Source: Planctomycetota bacterium
Lineage (GTDB): Bacteria > Planctomycetota > Phycisphaerae > Tepidisphaerales > Tepidisphaeraceae
Reading direction: 5' to 3'
DNA: 11,560 bases
Assembly: GCA_023417885.1 (NCBI GenBank)
Contig: JAEZED010000203.1
Location: forward strand, 1 to 11,560
In this document: positions 1-6,778 of the stretch, piece after piece
How the letters are laid out: each line of letters begins with the position of its first letter
How positions within the stretch are numbered: the stretch's first letter is position 1
Translations under genes and position numbers: made by a program
Notes under the pieces: generated by a model
The model's input: only the letters and a program-made list of their open reading frames with translations
Databases searched by the model: none
What the model was told of the DNA's origin: nothing

Positions 1-68
1 TTTTTCTTACCCCACGGGGGGGGGCGCGGGGTGCCGCCACGCCTGGTGTGCTCATCGGCAGCGCGTCT

Positions 69-347
69 TCAGACGCTGGCTTCGACGAAGGGCAGGAAGG
101 CCATGAACCGGGCGCGCTTGATGGCGCGGGCGATCAGGCGCTGCTCCATGGCGCTGGCGCCGGTGCGTCGACGGCTCTGCATCTTGCCGTTGCCGCTCAT
201 CAGGCGGCGCAGCGTCTCGCTGTCCTTGTAGTCGACGTATACAACGCCGTTCTTGCTGGTCTTGACGGCCTTGGACTTGAGTTCGCGGTCGTCCCTCTGT
301 GGCCGGCCCGGGGCTTGCAACCCTGGGCCACGGTCTGAACGGGCCAT
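69..347 (-). CDS. rpsR: Ribosomal protein bS18
   Basis: This encodes bS18, a small-subunit protein that binds the 30S platform next to bS6. The 92-residue product carries the family core: VDYKD, then GKMQSRRRTG, then QRLIARAIKRARFMAFLPF close to the C-terminus. These align with the YKD, GKI, TG and AIKRAR..LLP signature of E. coli S18. There is no cysteine, so it is the zinc-independent form. The frame stays open upstream to 446, but I chose the ATG at 347 because AGGAG lies about five bases before it and because a MARSD-type start fits the family. The N-terminal ~25 residues are basic and variable. In many bacteria rpsR follows rpsF and ssb; here its upstream neighbour is a divergent gene, so it heads its own transcript. 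What lies downstream (rplI is common) is beyond the contig edge. Confidence 0.95.
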   Translation of the reverse strand: MARSDRGPGLQAPGRPQRDDRELKSKAVKTSKNGVVYVDYKDSETLRRLMSGNGKMQSRRRTGASAMEQRLIARAIKRARFMAFLPFVEASV

Positions 348-390
348 GAGATCTCCTGGTGTTCGTGGTACGGTCGAAAAACGGGTCAAC

Positions 391-418
391 ATCTTAGGCC
401 ACGCGCCCGGCTGGGCAA
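391..418 (-). promoter_or_regulatory. Possible sigma70-type promoter for rpsR
   Basis: On the minus strand a TTGCCC box (418-413) is followed after 16 bases by TAAGAT (396-391), about 45 bases before the rpsR start. Each hexamer matches the sigma70 consensus at four of six positions. Two TTGACC words (430-425 and 389-384) lie close by but are not correctly spaced from a -10 box. This is pattern matching only. The 207-base region also has to promote the divergent cyclase gene, for which I found no clear boxes. Confidence 0.3.
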
Positions 419-554
419 CCAAATGGTCAACCCCCGGCGGCGGCACCGCGCCGGAGAGGGGCCGTTTGTCCGGTAATTGCCCCGCCGGCGCGCTGGCGGG
501 TGGACTGGTGCCAAGGAATTAACCTCCCCGCGCCACCGGCCGATCCGAGGAGCG

Positions 555-1526
555 ATGACGCGGATTGGCCCGCTCACCCCCCAGCATGCCCTCCAGCGGT
601 CGGCCTGGCCCGCCCGCCTTGTGGTGAAGCTCGTCTTCGCCGGAGCCGCCGCCGCGGCGCTGGTGCTGCTCGTCTGGCCGCTGCTGCGTGGAGATCGCCA
701 CCTCGTCTCCCTGCTGCGCGAGGCGGCGCTTCCCGCGGGCCTGCTGGTGCTGGTGCTCCTGGTGGCGCTTCGGCACGAGCGACGCTGGGCGGCCTCCGTG
801 AGGGCGATGAGCCGGCTGCTGGAGGAGATCCGCGCCGGCGAGGCCGCCAGCGAGGATCTGGCCTCGCTTGGGGAGGGCGCGGGGCATCTCTCTGAGCTTG
901 CCGAACGGATCAGCACCCTCTGCCGCGACCTGAGGGCGCGGGAGCAGGCCGTCCGGGAACTGGAGGCGGAGATCCAGCGCCGGGTCGCCACGCGCACCGA
1001 CACGCTCCAGCGCAAGCTCGGGGCAATGCGGGAACAGGCCAGCAGCGACGCGCTAACGGGCCTGGGCAACCGCCGCGCCTTCGACGAGATCCTGCCCGTC
1101 GCCCTGGAGCGCGCCCGGATCGAGGGAGCGGACCTCTGCGTCGTCATGATCGACGTCGATTACTTCAAGCAGCTCAACGACCGGTTCGGCCACGCCGCGG
1201 GCGACGACTACCTCCGGCAGCTCGGCCGACTGCTCCGGGGCGCCCTCCGTGAGCGCGACGGCGCCTTCCGCTACGGGGGCGATGAGTTCGTGCTGCTGCT
1301 CTGGAACACCGGCGCCGCCGCCGGTCGCGCGACAGCCAGGCGCGTCGAGCGGCTCGCCGACGACCTCGCATCCCACTACCTGCTCCCGAACCGCCCGCGG
1401 CTCTCCTGCGGCATCGCCACGCTGCACGAGGCGCCCGGCGCCGGCGCCGACGACCTGTTGCGGCGGGCCGACGAGGAGCTCTACCGCCTGAAGCACGCGC
1501 GCAAGTCCCAGAGGCTGGCGGCGTAG
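555..1526 (+). CDS. Membrane-anchored GGDEF diguanylate cyclase
   Basis: Predicted to make cyclic di-GMP from two GTP at the inner membrane. The ATG at 555 is preceded by GAGGAG at good spacing, giving 323 residues; a TTG-started extension to 477 is less likely. Two hydrophobic segments (about 21-44 and 58-72) leave almost no periplasmic loop, so an external ligand-binding domain is absent. A helical, charged linker (about 75-160) looks like a HAMP or coiled-coil signalling stalk. The GGDEF domain begins at DALTGLGNRR (165-174) and includes the metal-binding aspartate region VMIDVDYFKQLND (197-209) and the active-site loop RYGGDEF (239-245). RERD at 232-235 matches the RxxD product-inhibition site, five residues before the GGDEF. 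The enzyme therefore looks active and feedback-inhibited. No EAL or HD-GYP domain is present. It probably shares a transcript with sthA, 28 bases downstream. What signal it senses cannot be read from the sequence. Confidence 0.93.
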   Translation: MTRIGPLTPQHALQRSAWPARLVVKLVFAGAAAAALVLLVWPLLRGDRHLVSLLREAALPAGLLVLVLLVALRHERRWAASVRAMSRLLEEIRAGEAASEDLASLGEGAGHLSELAERISTLCRDLRAREQAVRELEAEIQRRVATRTDTLQRKLGAMREQASSDALTGLGNRRAFDEILPVALERARIEGADLCVVMIDVDYFKQLNDRFGHAAGDDYLRQLGRLLRGALRERDGAFRYGGDEFVLLLWNTGAAAGRATARRVERLADDLASHYLLPNRPRLSCGIATLHEAPGAGADDLLRRADEELYRLKHARKSQRLAA

Positions 1527-1554
1527 TGATCCGTATCCGCCAACCCACACGACA

Positions 1555-3111
1555 ATGCCTCACACTCCCCACGGCTGGTTCGACCTGCTCGTCATCGGCT
1601 CCGGCCCCGCCGGGCAGAAGGCCGCCCTCTGTGCCGCCAAGCACGGGAAGCGCGTCGCCATCGTCGATCAGCGCTGCATGATGGGCGGCGTCTGCATCCA
1701 CACCGGCACGATCCCCTCCAAGGCGATCCGAGAGGCGGTGCTGCATCTTTCCGGCGTCGGTCACCGGGAGCTTTACGGCCACGATTACGCGGTGAAGGAC
1801 CGGATCACCATGGAGGACCTGCTCCAGCGCGCGCAGCACGTCTCGCGCTCCGAGGCGCAGGTCATCCGGCACCAGATGCGCCGCAACAACATTGCCATCA
1901 TGGACGGCCTCGCCCGCTTCGAGGACCCGCACACCATCCTGCTCACCAACGGCGACGACGAGCACCACCTCCGGGCAGGCCACATCCTCATCGGCTGCGG
2001 CACGAGCCCGGCCCGCCCGGAAAGCGTCCCCTTCACGCCCGGCCTCGTGATCGACTCCAACGAGATCCTGAAGCTCCCCGAGCTCCCGCGCGAGCTCTGC
2101 GTCGTGGGCGGCGGCGTCATCGGGACCGAATACGCCTGCATGCTGGCCGCCTGCGGGGTGCGCGTCACCCTCGTCGAGGGAAAACCGCGCCTGCTCGACT
2201 TCCTCGATGAGGAGATCAGCGAAGCGCTGCAATACCGCCTGCGCGAGCTCGGCGTCCGCCTGCGCCTCGGGGAGAAGGTCGATCGCATCGACATCGAGCC
2301 GGTCCCCGGCCGGCGACACGACGACCCGGAGGGCACGCAGATCTCCGCGGGAGACGAGCGGCGCATCGCGGGAACGGGCCGGGTGCGGGCAACGCTCTGC
2401 AGCGGAAAAACCATCGTCTGCGACACGCTGCTCTACTGCATCGGCCGGCAGGGCGCGACCGACTCGCTCAACCTCCCCGCCGCCGGCCTGGAGGCCGACG
2501 AGCGCGGGCGGCTGGCGGTGAACGAGTCGCTCCAGACGGCGGTGCCGCACATCTATGCCGCGGGCGACGTGATCGGCTTCCCGGCGCTGGCGGCGACCGC
2601 GATGCAGCAGGGCCGGCGCGCGGCGCAGCACATGTTCGCCCCTGAGGAGCTGACGCGCACGCCGGGCGGAGCGCAGGAGGGCGCCGCGGAGCTCTTCCCC
2701 TACGGCATCTACACGATCCCGGAGATCAGCACGCTGGGCCAGACGGAACGACAGCTTACCGAGGCGAGCATCCCGTACGAGGTGGGCGCGGCCCGCTACA
2801 AGGAGATCGCCCGCGGGCAGCTCATGGGGGACACGCACGGGCTGATCAAGCTCCTGTTCCACGCCGAGACGCACAAGCTGTTGGGCGTGCATGCGATCGG
2901 CACCGGCGCGACGGAGCTGATCCACATCGCCCAGGTCGCGATGGCGGCCGGCCTGCGCATCGACTACTTCGTCGATGCCGTCTTCAACTACCCGACGCTG
3001 GCGGAGTGTTACAAGGTGGCGGCGCTGGACGGCCTGAACCGCTGCCGCGTGTCGGCGGTGTCGGAGCCGGCGGAACGGGCGTCCCGATCATCGCGCTCCA
3101 GGGCGGCGTGA
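1555..3111 (+). CDS. sthA: Soluble pyridine nucleotide transhydrogenase
   Basis: A cytoplasmic FAD enzyme (Si-specific transhydrogenase) that moves hydride between NADPH and NAD+, usually draining excess NADPH. It belongs to the disulfide-reductase fold: FAD-binding GSGPAG (15-20), the motif GGVCIHTGTIPSK (44-56), NAD(P)-binding GGGVIGTEYA (185-194), a second FAD motif AAGDVIG (335-341), and a dimerisation domain from about 385. In true disulfide reductases the 44-56 motif has two redox cysteines. Here the second is Thr52, exactly as in E. coli SthA, and the C-terminal His-Glu pair is replaced by NYPTLAE (478-484), also as in SthA. YTIPEIS, PYEVG and AALDGLNR match E. coli SthA closely. At 518 residues it is longer than the 466 of E. 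coli: there is an extra polar segment around 247-275 and a ~22-residue basic, Ser/Arg-rich tail after 496. No Shine-Dalgarno is visible, suggesting translation coupled to the cyclase gene upstream. Confidence 0.92.
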   Translation: MPHTPHGWFDLLVIGSGPAGQKAALCAAKHGKRVAIVDQRCMMGGVCIHTGTIPSKAIREAVLHLSGVGHRELYGHDYAVKDRITMEDLLQRAQHVSRSEAQVIRHQMRRNNIAIMDGLARFEDPHTILLTNGDDEHHLRAGHILIGCGTSPARPESVPFTPGLVIDSNEILKLPELPRELCVVGGGVIGTEYACMLAACGVRVTLVEGKPRLLDFLDEEISEALQYRLRELGVRLRLGEKVDRIDIEPVPGRRHDDPEGTQISAGDERRIAGTGRVRATLCSGKTIVCDTLLYCIGRQGATDSLNLPAAGLEADERGRLAVNESLQTAVPHIYAAGDVIGFPALAATAMQQGRRAAQHMFAPEELTRTPGGAQEGAAELFPYGIYTIPEISTLGQTERQLTEASIPYEVGAARYKEIARGQLMGDTHGLIKLLFHAETHKLLGVHAIGTGATELIHIAQVAMAAGLRIDYFVDAVFNYPTLAECYKVAALDGLNRCRVSAVSEPAERASRSSRSRAA

Positions 3112-3512
3112 CGCCCGGCGCGCCCGACAACCGGGCCTGCCCATGCCAGGGCGGCGACGACGACCAGGTCGAGCGCCAGCGTCCAGCGCGGATCGATAAT
3201 CAGCAATCCAAAGCAGCCGCATGACGCTTCGCCGGCGGCGACCTTGGTGGCGGCGACGCCCGCGAAAGCGAGGAAAGTCGCCAGCGTTGTCGCCCATGCC
3301 AGTCGGGGCATGCGGCCAGTGATGAGCCATGCTGCCAGTAGAAGCTCGAATCCCGCGAGCGCTGCGTTGAAGGCACGTTCCGAACGTGTCAGCCAGACCG
3401 CCTCGCCGGGGCTGAGCACACTCCATAGCTTGAGTGATGCGGCAGCGAGGAGCAGCAGGCAGACGGCGTAAACTGCTGCCCGGCGGAGAATGGGTTGTAT
3501 TGATCTTGCCAA
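3009..3512 (-). CDS. MauE/DoxX-like redox-associated membrane protein
   Basis: A 167-residue protein with four predicted membrane helices (about 11-31, 47-65, 71-93 and 111-128). It carries SCGCFG (97-102) between helices 3 and 4, followed by a DPRWTLALD segment. The helix pattern with a CGCFG loop is typical of MauE/DoxX-like proteins, often presumed to act in thiol-disulfide chemistry at the envelope; its partner here is not known. I chose the TTG start at 3512 because GGGAG lies seven bases upstream and it opens directly onto the first helix. The frame is open to 3638 but that extension would overlap the preceding gene. It follows the large two-half secreted gene by 47 bases on the same strand and is probably co-transcribed. 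The C-terminal ~33 residues are polar, look disordered and lie antisense to the end of sthA. The family call is from motif memory, without a profile search. Confidence 0.72.
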   Translation of the reverse strand: MARSIQPILRRAAVYAVCLLLLAAASLKLWSVLSPGEAVWLTRSERAFNAALAGFELLLAAWLITGRMPRLAWATTLATFLAFAGVAATKVAAGEASCGCFGLLIIDPRWTLALDLVVVAALAWAGPVVGRAGRHAALERDDRDARSAGSDTADTRQRFRPSSAATL

Positions 3513-3559
3513 CGAGTCACTCCCGTGTGATGCCAGATGCGGTGGCCGGGTGAGATCTA

Positions 3560-6094
3560 CTAGCTCATTGGGCGGAGCTTCCGGTAAATCAACACGCCTC
3601 CGATGCCGACGAGCCCCGCTAGTGAGGGCAACAGCCACATAGTGACTGACGCTCTCGGCGTCACGGCCGACGCCATCTCACTTTCGTCCGCGATGCCCCG
3701 GAACACGAAGCCGTCATACGGTGGATTCTGCTTGACCGACTCTTCGACAAGGGCCGGGGGGGATTCCACCATTGGGGCGTTCGGGGCGGGAATGAATGGC
3801 CGGGGCGCCACGCGCCCGTCAGGCAGCACGCGGTAGCACACCTGGTTGATCCAGTCGATGACCTCGGTGCCGGGAGGAAACTCGACACTAAAGGCATCCG
3901 CCGGCAGCGGCTCCATTGACAGATCACGGACAACGAACTCCTCCTGCACGAGCGGGTCCGGATTTCGCGGAGCCTCGGTCGTGTGGGTCGTTCGGGTTGG
4001 CATCCAGATCCCGGGCGCAACCTCCTTCGCTTCTATTACGCGATGCGTCTTGGTGTGGTACGGCTTCGCCTCGAACGACCCCGGTCGGCCGGCGAACCAT
4101 TCCTTGCGGCTGCGTACCGGCATGTAGCCCTTCGAGGGATCGAGCCAGATCGTGTCGATGGACGGGTGACTGCCGCGCCGGCCCAGCTCGCATCGAATCA
4201 GCCGACCGGAGTGCGCGACCTCTCCGGGAACAGCATCCTCGGCCGCGTCAACGTCGGCAACCTTCAGCCCCAACTCGTCCGCGGCCTGAGAAAACCACTT
4301 CCACCACGGGCTCGTCGCGCCGGTGCCCGAGGCCATGCTCCTCGTAGTATCAACTTCATTGGCAAAGAGGCCCGCCAACTGGAAGTACGCATGCTGTCCC
4401 GGCGAATCGAGCGTTCGCACTTCCAGCGGCTGCCCCCGAATCTGCCCGACAGGGGTTCCGATGTCATCCTTTGGAGAAAACATGCGAAACCGATCGTCCA
4501 CCCATGCCCACTTCGCATTGTGGCTGATGTATGTACCGTCGGGCACATCCCAGAAGATGCGCACAGCCATCCGGTCGCCCATGCGAAGGAGCCTGAGGCG
4601 AAACGCGCGATCGCTGGTGGGCGACGCCGCGGTGCGCGGCCGACCCGTCACCGGATCGAGCGCCCGGACCGCGCGACCGACTTCCACCGTCAGTGGTGAG
4701 AGTTTCTCATACCGCTCGCGAAGTCGCTCAACCAGGCGCGTCTTCTGATCATCGAGTGCCAAGCCCGCGGAATCGCTGTGCGACGCGATTGCCGACGCCG
4801 GAGACGCCGCAGGCGCCATAAGAAGGACACTCGTGAACACTAGGAATGATGACGGGCGCCCAGCGCGCATCGATCTCCAACTGTCTGCGGCGTCCGCCGG
4901 TTCATGATCGAGCACTTTGACGAGGTTGAAGTTGGGCCTCGGAGGGTCTTCGGAAACTGACTGCCGCACGAGGGCGTCGGGCGACCCGACCGGCTCCTGC
5001 GCTCCGCGCGGCACATACCACAACGGCCGAACAACGCCATCATCGACGATCCGGTATGCGACCTGGCGAACCTCGTCGAACACCTCGGTTCCGACCGGGA
5101 ACTCCACGATGAAGTGCTTCGGATCCGGCTTCTCGAGGCTGATGTGCTCCACGACGTAGTACTCGTCAGCGACCAGACCGGGCATGGCCCAGTTCTTTAC
5201 GACGGACTTGCGTGTGCGCACTGGCACCCACAACCCATCCACCTCTCGTGCTTCCTCGACTTCGTGAGTCTCTAGTTGATGTGGAAGCGGCTCTCCGGCC
5301 GCGGTCGCTCCGCTGTGAAGCAGCCGCTCGTGAAGCACGGGCATGAAGTCCCGACGAACATCAAAGCGGAAGCGATGCCGCCTGGCTAAGGGGCAACTGT
5401 CCTGGAACGACAGTTCAACGAACGTTGCGCCATCCTCGGTCACTTCGGATACCGTCGGGCGCTGAAGCAGATTGTCCGAAGCCAGGCGCTGCTCCAGCCA
5501 TTCACTCAACCTCAGCGTCTGCTCCATCCACTGGCCTTCCACCTGTATCCACGGCTCGTAGGCGTAGAGGCCGAGCAACTCGAAGTAACGCGAGCCCGAC
5601 GGACTGCTGCCTGACATGCGCACACGCTCATCATCCAGGGCCGCAACAGGCTGATTGTTGTGGTGGCCCGGTGAATACAACCGATGCCGCTTCCCATCCC
5701 AGGCCCAGCGAGACTCGTGGCCCACAAAGACAGGATCCGTGATCCAGCTCATGAAATGGGCGACATGAGGGCCATCCCGCCACAGGGAGACTCGTCGTGT
5801 TTCCGGCGACGACGCACTCCATTGATTCGACACTCCTCCGTCCGGCTCGACGTACTTACCACCGGCAGCAACACGCACCTGAAGCTGCGCCAATCGCCCT
5901 TCGCGTTCTTTGATGGCCTCCAGAACTCGGCCCACAGTCCAGTCTCCCTCCGGGCCTGCCAGTGATGCGCTGCCGCAGGCGAGCAAAACACATAACAGGA
6001 CGAGCGGCATCACCACTTGCGTGCCGGTGAAGGCACCGCGCCGACGCTCGACTCTCACCCGGCGGACGAACAGGTCCGAAGCATCATTGCTCAT
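3560..6094 (-). CDS. Two-half LolA-like secreted protein with internal signal peptide
   Basis: An 844-residue envelope protein built from two paralogous halves. The ATG at 6094 has AAGGGG upstream and opens a signal sequence (hydrophobic 27-40, then LLAC or a SLA-G cleavage site at 44-47). Half 1 runs to about 400. A second signal-like segment occupies 409-437: Met, Arg, a hydrophobic run at 415-428, and ASA/AIA cleavage sites. Half 2 runs from about 450 to 800, followed by a membrane helix (816-836) and a YRKLRP tail. The halves correspond block by block: SRWAWDGKRHRLYSP (128-142) with AKWAWVDDRFRMFSP (527-541); YFELLGLYA with YFQLAGLFA; GLWVPVRTR with GIWMPTRTT; VEFPVGTEV with VEFPPGTEV; QVAYRIVDDG with QVCYRVLPDG. 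They resemble LolA/outer-membrane lipoprotein-sorting-type beta proteins common in Planctomycetota, but function is unproven. It is most simply a fusion of two neighbouring genes. Its GC is lower than that of flanking genes. Confidence 0.8.
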   Translation of the reverse strand: MSNDASDLFVRRVRVERRRGAFTGTQVVMPLVLLCVLLACGSASLAGPEGDWTVGRVLEAIKEREGRLAQLQVRVAAGGKYVEPDGGVSNQWSASSPETRRVSLWRDGPHVAHFMSWITDPVFVGHESRWAWDGKRHRLYSPGHHNNQPVAALDDERVRMSGSSPSGSRYFELLGLYAYEPWIQVEGQWMEQTLRLSEWLEQRLASDNLLQRPTVSEVTEDGATFVELSFQDSCPLARRHRFRFDVRRDFMPVLHERLLHSGATAAGEPLPHQLETHEVEEAREVDGLWVPVRTRKSVVKNWAMPGLVADEYYVVEHISLEKPDPKHFIVEFPVGTEVFDEVRQVAYRIVDDGVVRPLWYVPRGAQEPVGSPDALVRQSVSEDPPRPNFNLVKVLDHEPADAADSWRSMRAGRPSSFLVFTSVLLMAPAASPASAIASHSDSAGLALDDQKTRLVERLRERYEKLSPLTVEVGRAVRALDPVTGRPRTAASPTSDRAFRLRLLRMGDRMAVRIFWDVPDGTYISHNAKWAWVDDRFRMFSPKDDIGTPVGQIRGQPLEVRTLDSPGQHAYFQLAGLFANEVDTTRSMASGTGATSPWWKWFSQAADELGLKVADVDAAEDAVPGEVAHSGRLIRCELGRRGSHPSIDTIWLDPSKGYMPVRSRKEWFAGRPGSFEAKPYHTKTHRVIEAKEVAPGIWMPTRTTHTTEAPRNPDPLVQEEFVVRDLSMEPLPADAFSVEFPPGTEVIDWINQVCYRVLPDGRVAPRPFIPAPNAPMVESPPALVEESVKQNPPYDGFVFRGIADESEMASAVTPRASVTMWLLPSLAGLVGIGGVLIYRKLRPMS
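4868..4878 (-). promoter_or_regulatory. Possible internal start and ribosome binding site for half 2
   Basis: On the minus strand GGAG (4878-4875) lies four bases before an in-frame ATG (4870-4868) that encodes Met409 of the two-half protein. That Met begins a complete signal-peptide-like segment. Half 2 could therefore be translated alone as a 436-residue secreted, C-terminally anchored protein ending at 3560. Whether the site is used cannot be judged from sequence. It may be a relic of the time when half 2 was a separate gene. Confidence 0.45.
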
Positions 6095-6128
6095 CAGGAA
6101 CCCCTTGTTGATGACTGCGTTACACGCC

Positions 6129-6156
6129 TTGTTACCCGGAACCGGGGGGGGGTCAA
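6129..6156 (-). promoter_or_regulatory. Possible promoter with a G/C homopolymer in its spacer
   Basis: On the minus strand TTGACC (6156-6151, five of six consensus bases) is followed after 16 bases by TAACAA (6134-6129, three of six), about 35 bases before the start of the two-half secreted gene. The spacer begins with a C run that extends from the -35 box (nine G on the plus strand, 6144-6152). It also contains most of the interrupted palindrome CCCGG-AA-CCGGG (6135-6146, plus strand), a possible operator. The 189-base region also serves the divergent small membrane protein gene. Confidence 0.32.
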
Positions 6157-6283
6157 GAGAAAAAGAAAACAATGTGCGCGGCCGATTCTCGGTCTGTTCA
6201 CGGGACACCGTCCGGGGCAAGCCGTTGCCTCCGCTTGGATTGCGCGCTGGCGCGGGGGTGGGACCGCCGGTAGCGTGGCGGGC

Positions 6284-6757
6284 ATGTCCAACCCCCTGCC
6301 GCCTGATGCGCAGCCGCGGTATCCGCGGGAGCACACGTCCGCCGACCCGTCGAACGTGGTGACGGAGACGGAGGTGCCCAACGAGCAGAAGGCGCTGCCC
6401 TCGCAGAAGGGCCCGGCGCTGCTGCTGGCCTTCGGCGGCGCGGCGGTGGCGCTGCTGGCGGTGATCCTGGACTACTTCGAGGCGGATGTCATCGCGCTGG
6501 TGCTGGGGATCGTGGCGGTGCTGATGACGGCGGTGTCCGTGATCATGGCGGTGAACGACGTTCGGACCGGTCGGACGACGCCGGTGCTCTGCCTGATCGT
6601 CTCAGCGATCGTGCTGGCGGTGATCCTGCTGGACGTGCTCGACGTGGACGAGGCGATCCGGGAGGAGCAGTTGGAGCGGCAGCTCGACACGCGCGAAGCG
6701 CTGGACGAGAACGACGCCGACGTCCCGGCCGACCCGGCCGACATCGTGGACGATTGA
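6284..6757 (+). CDS. Small three-helix membrane protein, unknown function
   Basis: A 157-residue protein I do not recognise. Residues 1-42 are polar, proline-rich and probably cytoplasmic. Three hydrophobic segments follow (about 44-64, 68-90 and 99-118), with a short basic loop NDVRTGRTT between the second and third. The tail (119-157) is strongly acidic, with DVDEAIREEQLERQLDTRE probably helical and the end rich in Asp and Ala. The ATG at 6284 is the first one next to the domain, but no good Shine-Dalgarno precedes it (GGCGGGC only). The frame stays open upstream to 6017 because it runs antisense to the secreted gene. It ends 21 bases before the convergent end of the aldo/keto reductase gene. 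No motif points to an enzyme or transporter. The gene is supported by its hydrophobic pattern and by its length in a free interval. Confidence 0.7.
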   Translation: MSNPLPPDAQPRYPREHTSADPSNVVTETEVPNEQKALPSQKGPALLLAFGGAAVALLAVILDYFEADVIALVLGIVAVLMTAVSVIMAVNDVRTGRTTPVLCLIVSAIVLAVILLDVLDVDEAIREEQLERQLDTREALDENDADVPADPADIVDD

Positions 6758-6778
6758 ACTTCGCCGGCGCAGGCGCGC

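Noticed and set aside
1..68. Terminator downstream of rpsR
   Set aside because: Only a CCCC/GGGG pairing inside a suspect homopolymer region is present, and no T-run follows in the direction of rpsR transcription.
481..500. Hairpin CCCGCC/GGCGGG as a terminator or riboswitch
   Set aside because: The stem is six bases with no T-run and no recognisable riboswitch core; such stems are common by chance in GC-rich DNA.
386..1147. 253-codon open frame on the minus strand covering the cyclase 5' half
   Set aside because: The translation is Ser/Arg-rich and without domains, and the plus-strand cyclase with a good ribosome binding site explains the region.
1681..1725. Dihydrolipoamide dehydrogenase or mercuric reductase as the identity of the flavoprotein
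   Set aside because: Both need two redox cysteines (CxxxxC); the second is Thr here and the C-terminal motif is NYPT, as in SthA.
1174..2925. 583-codon open frame on the minus strand
   Set aside because: It lies antisense to the GGDEF and SthA genes, which have unmistakable motifs; its product is low-complexity Arg/Ala/Gly.
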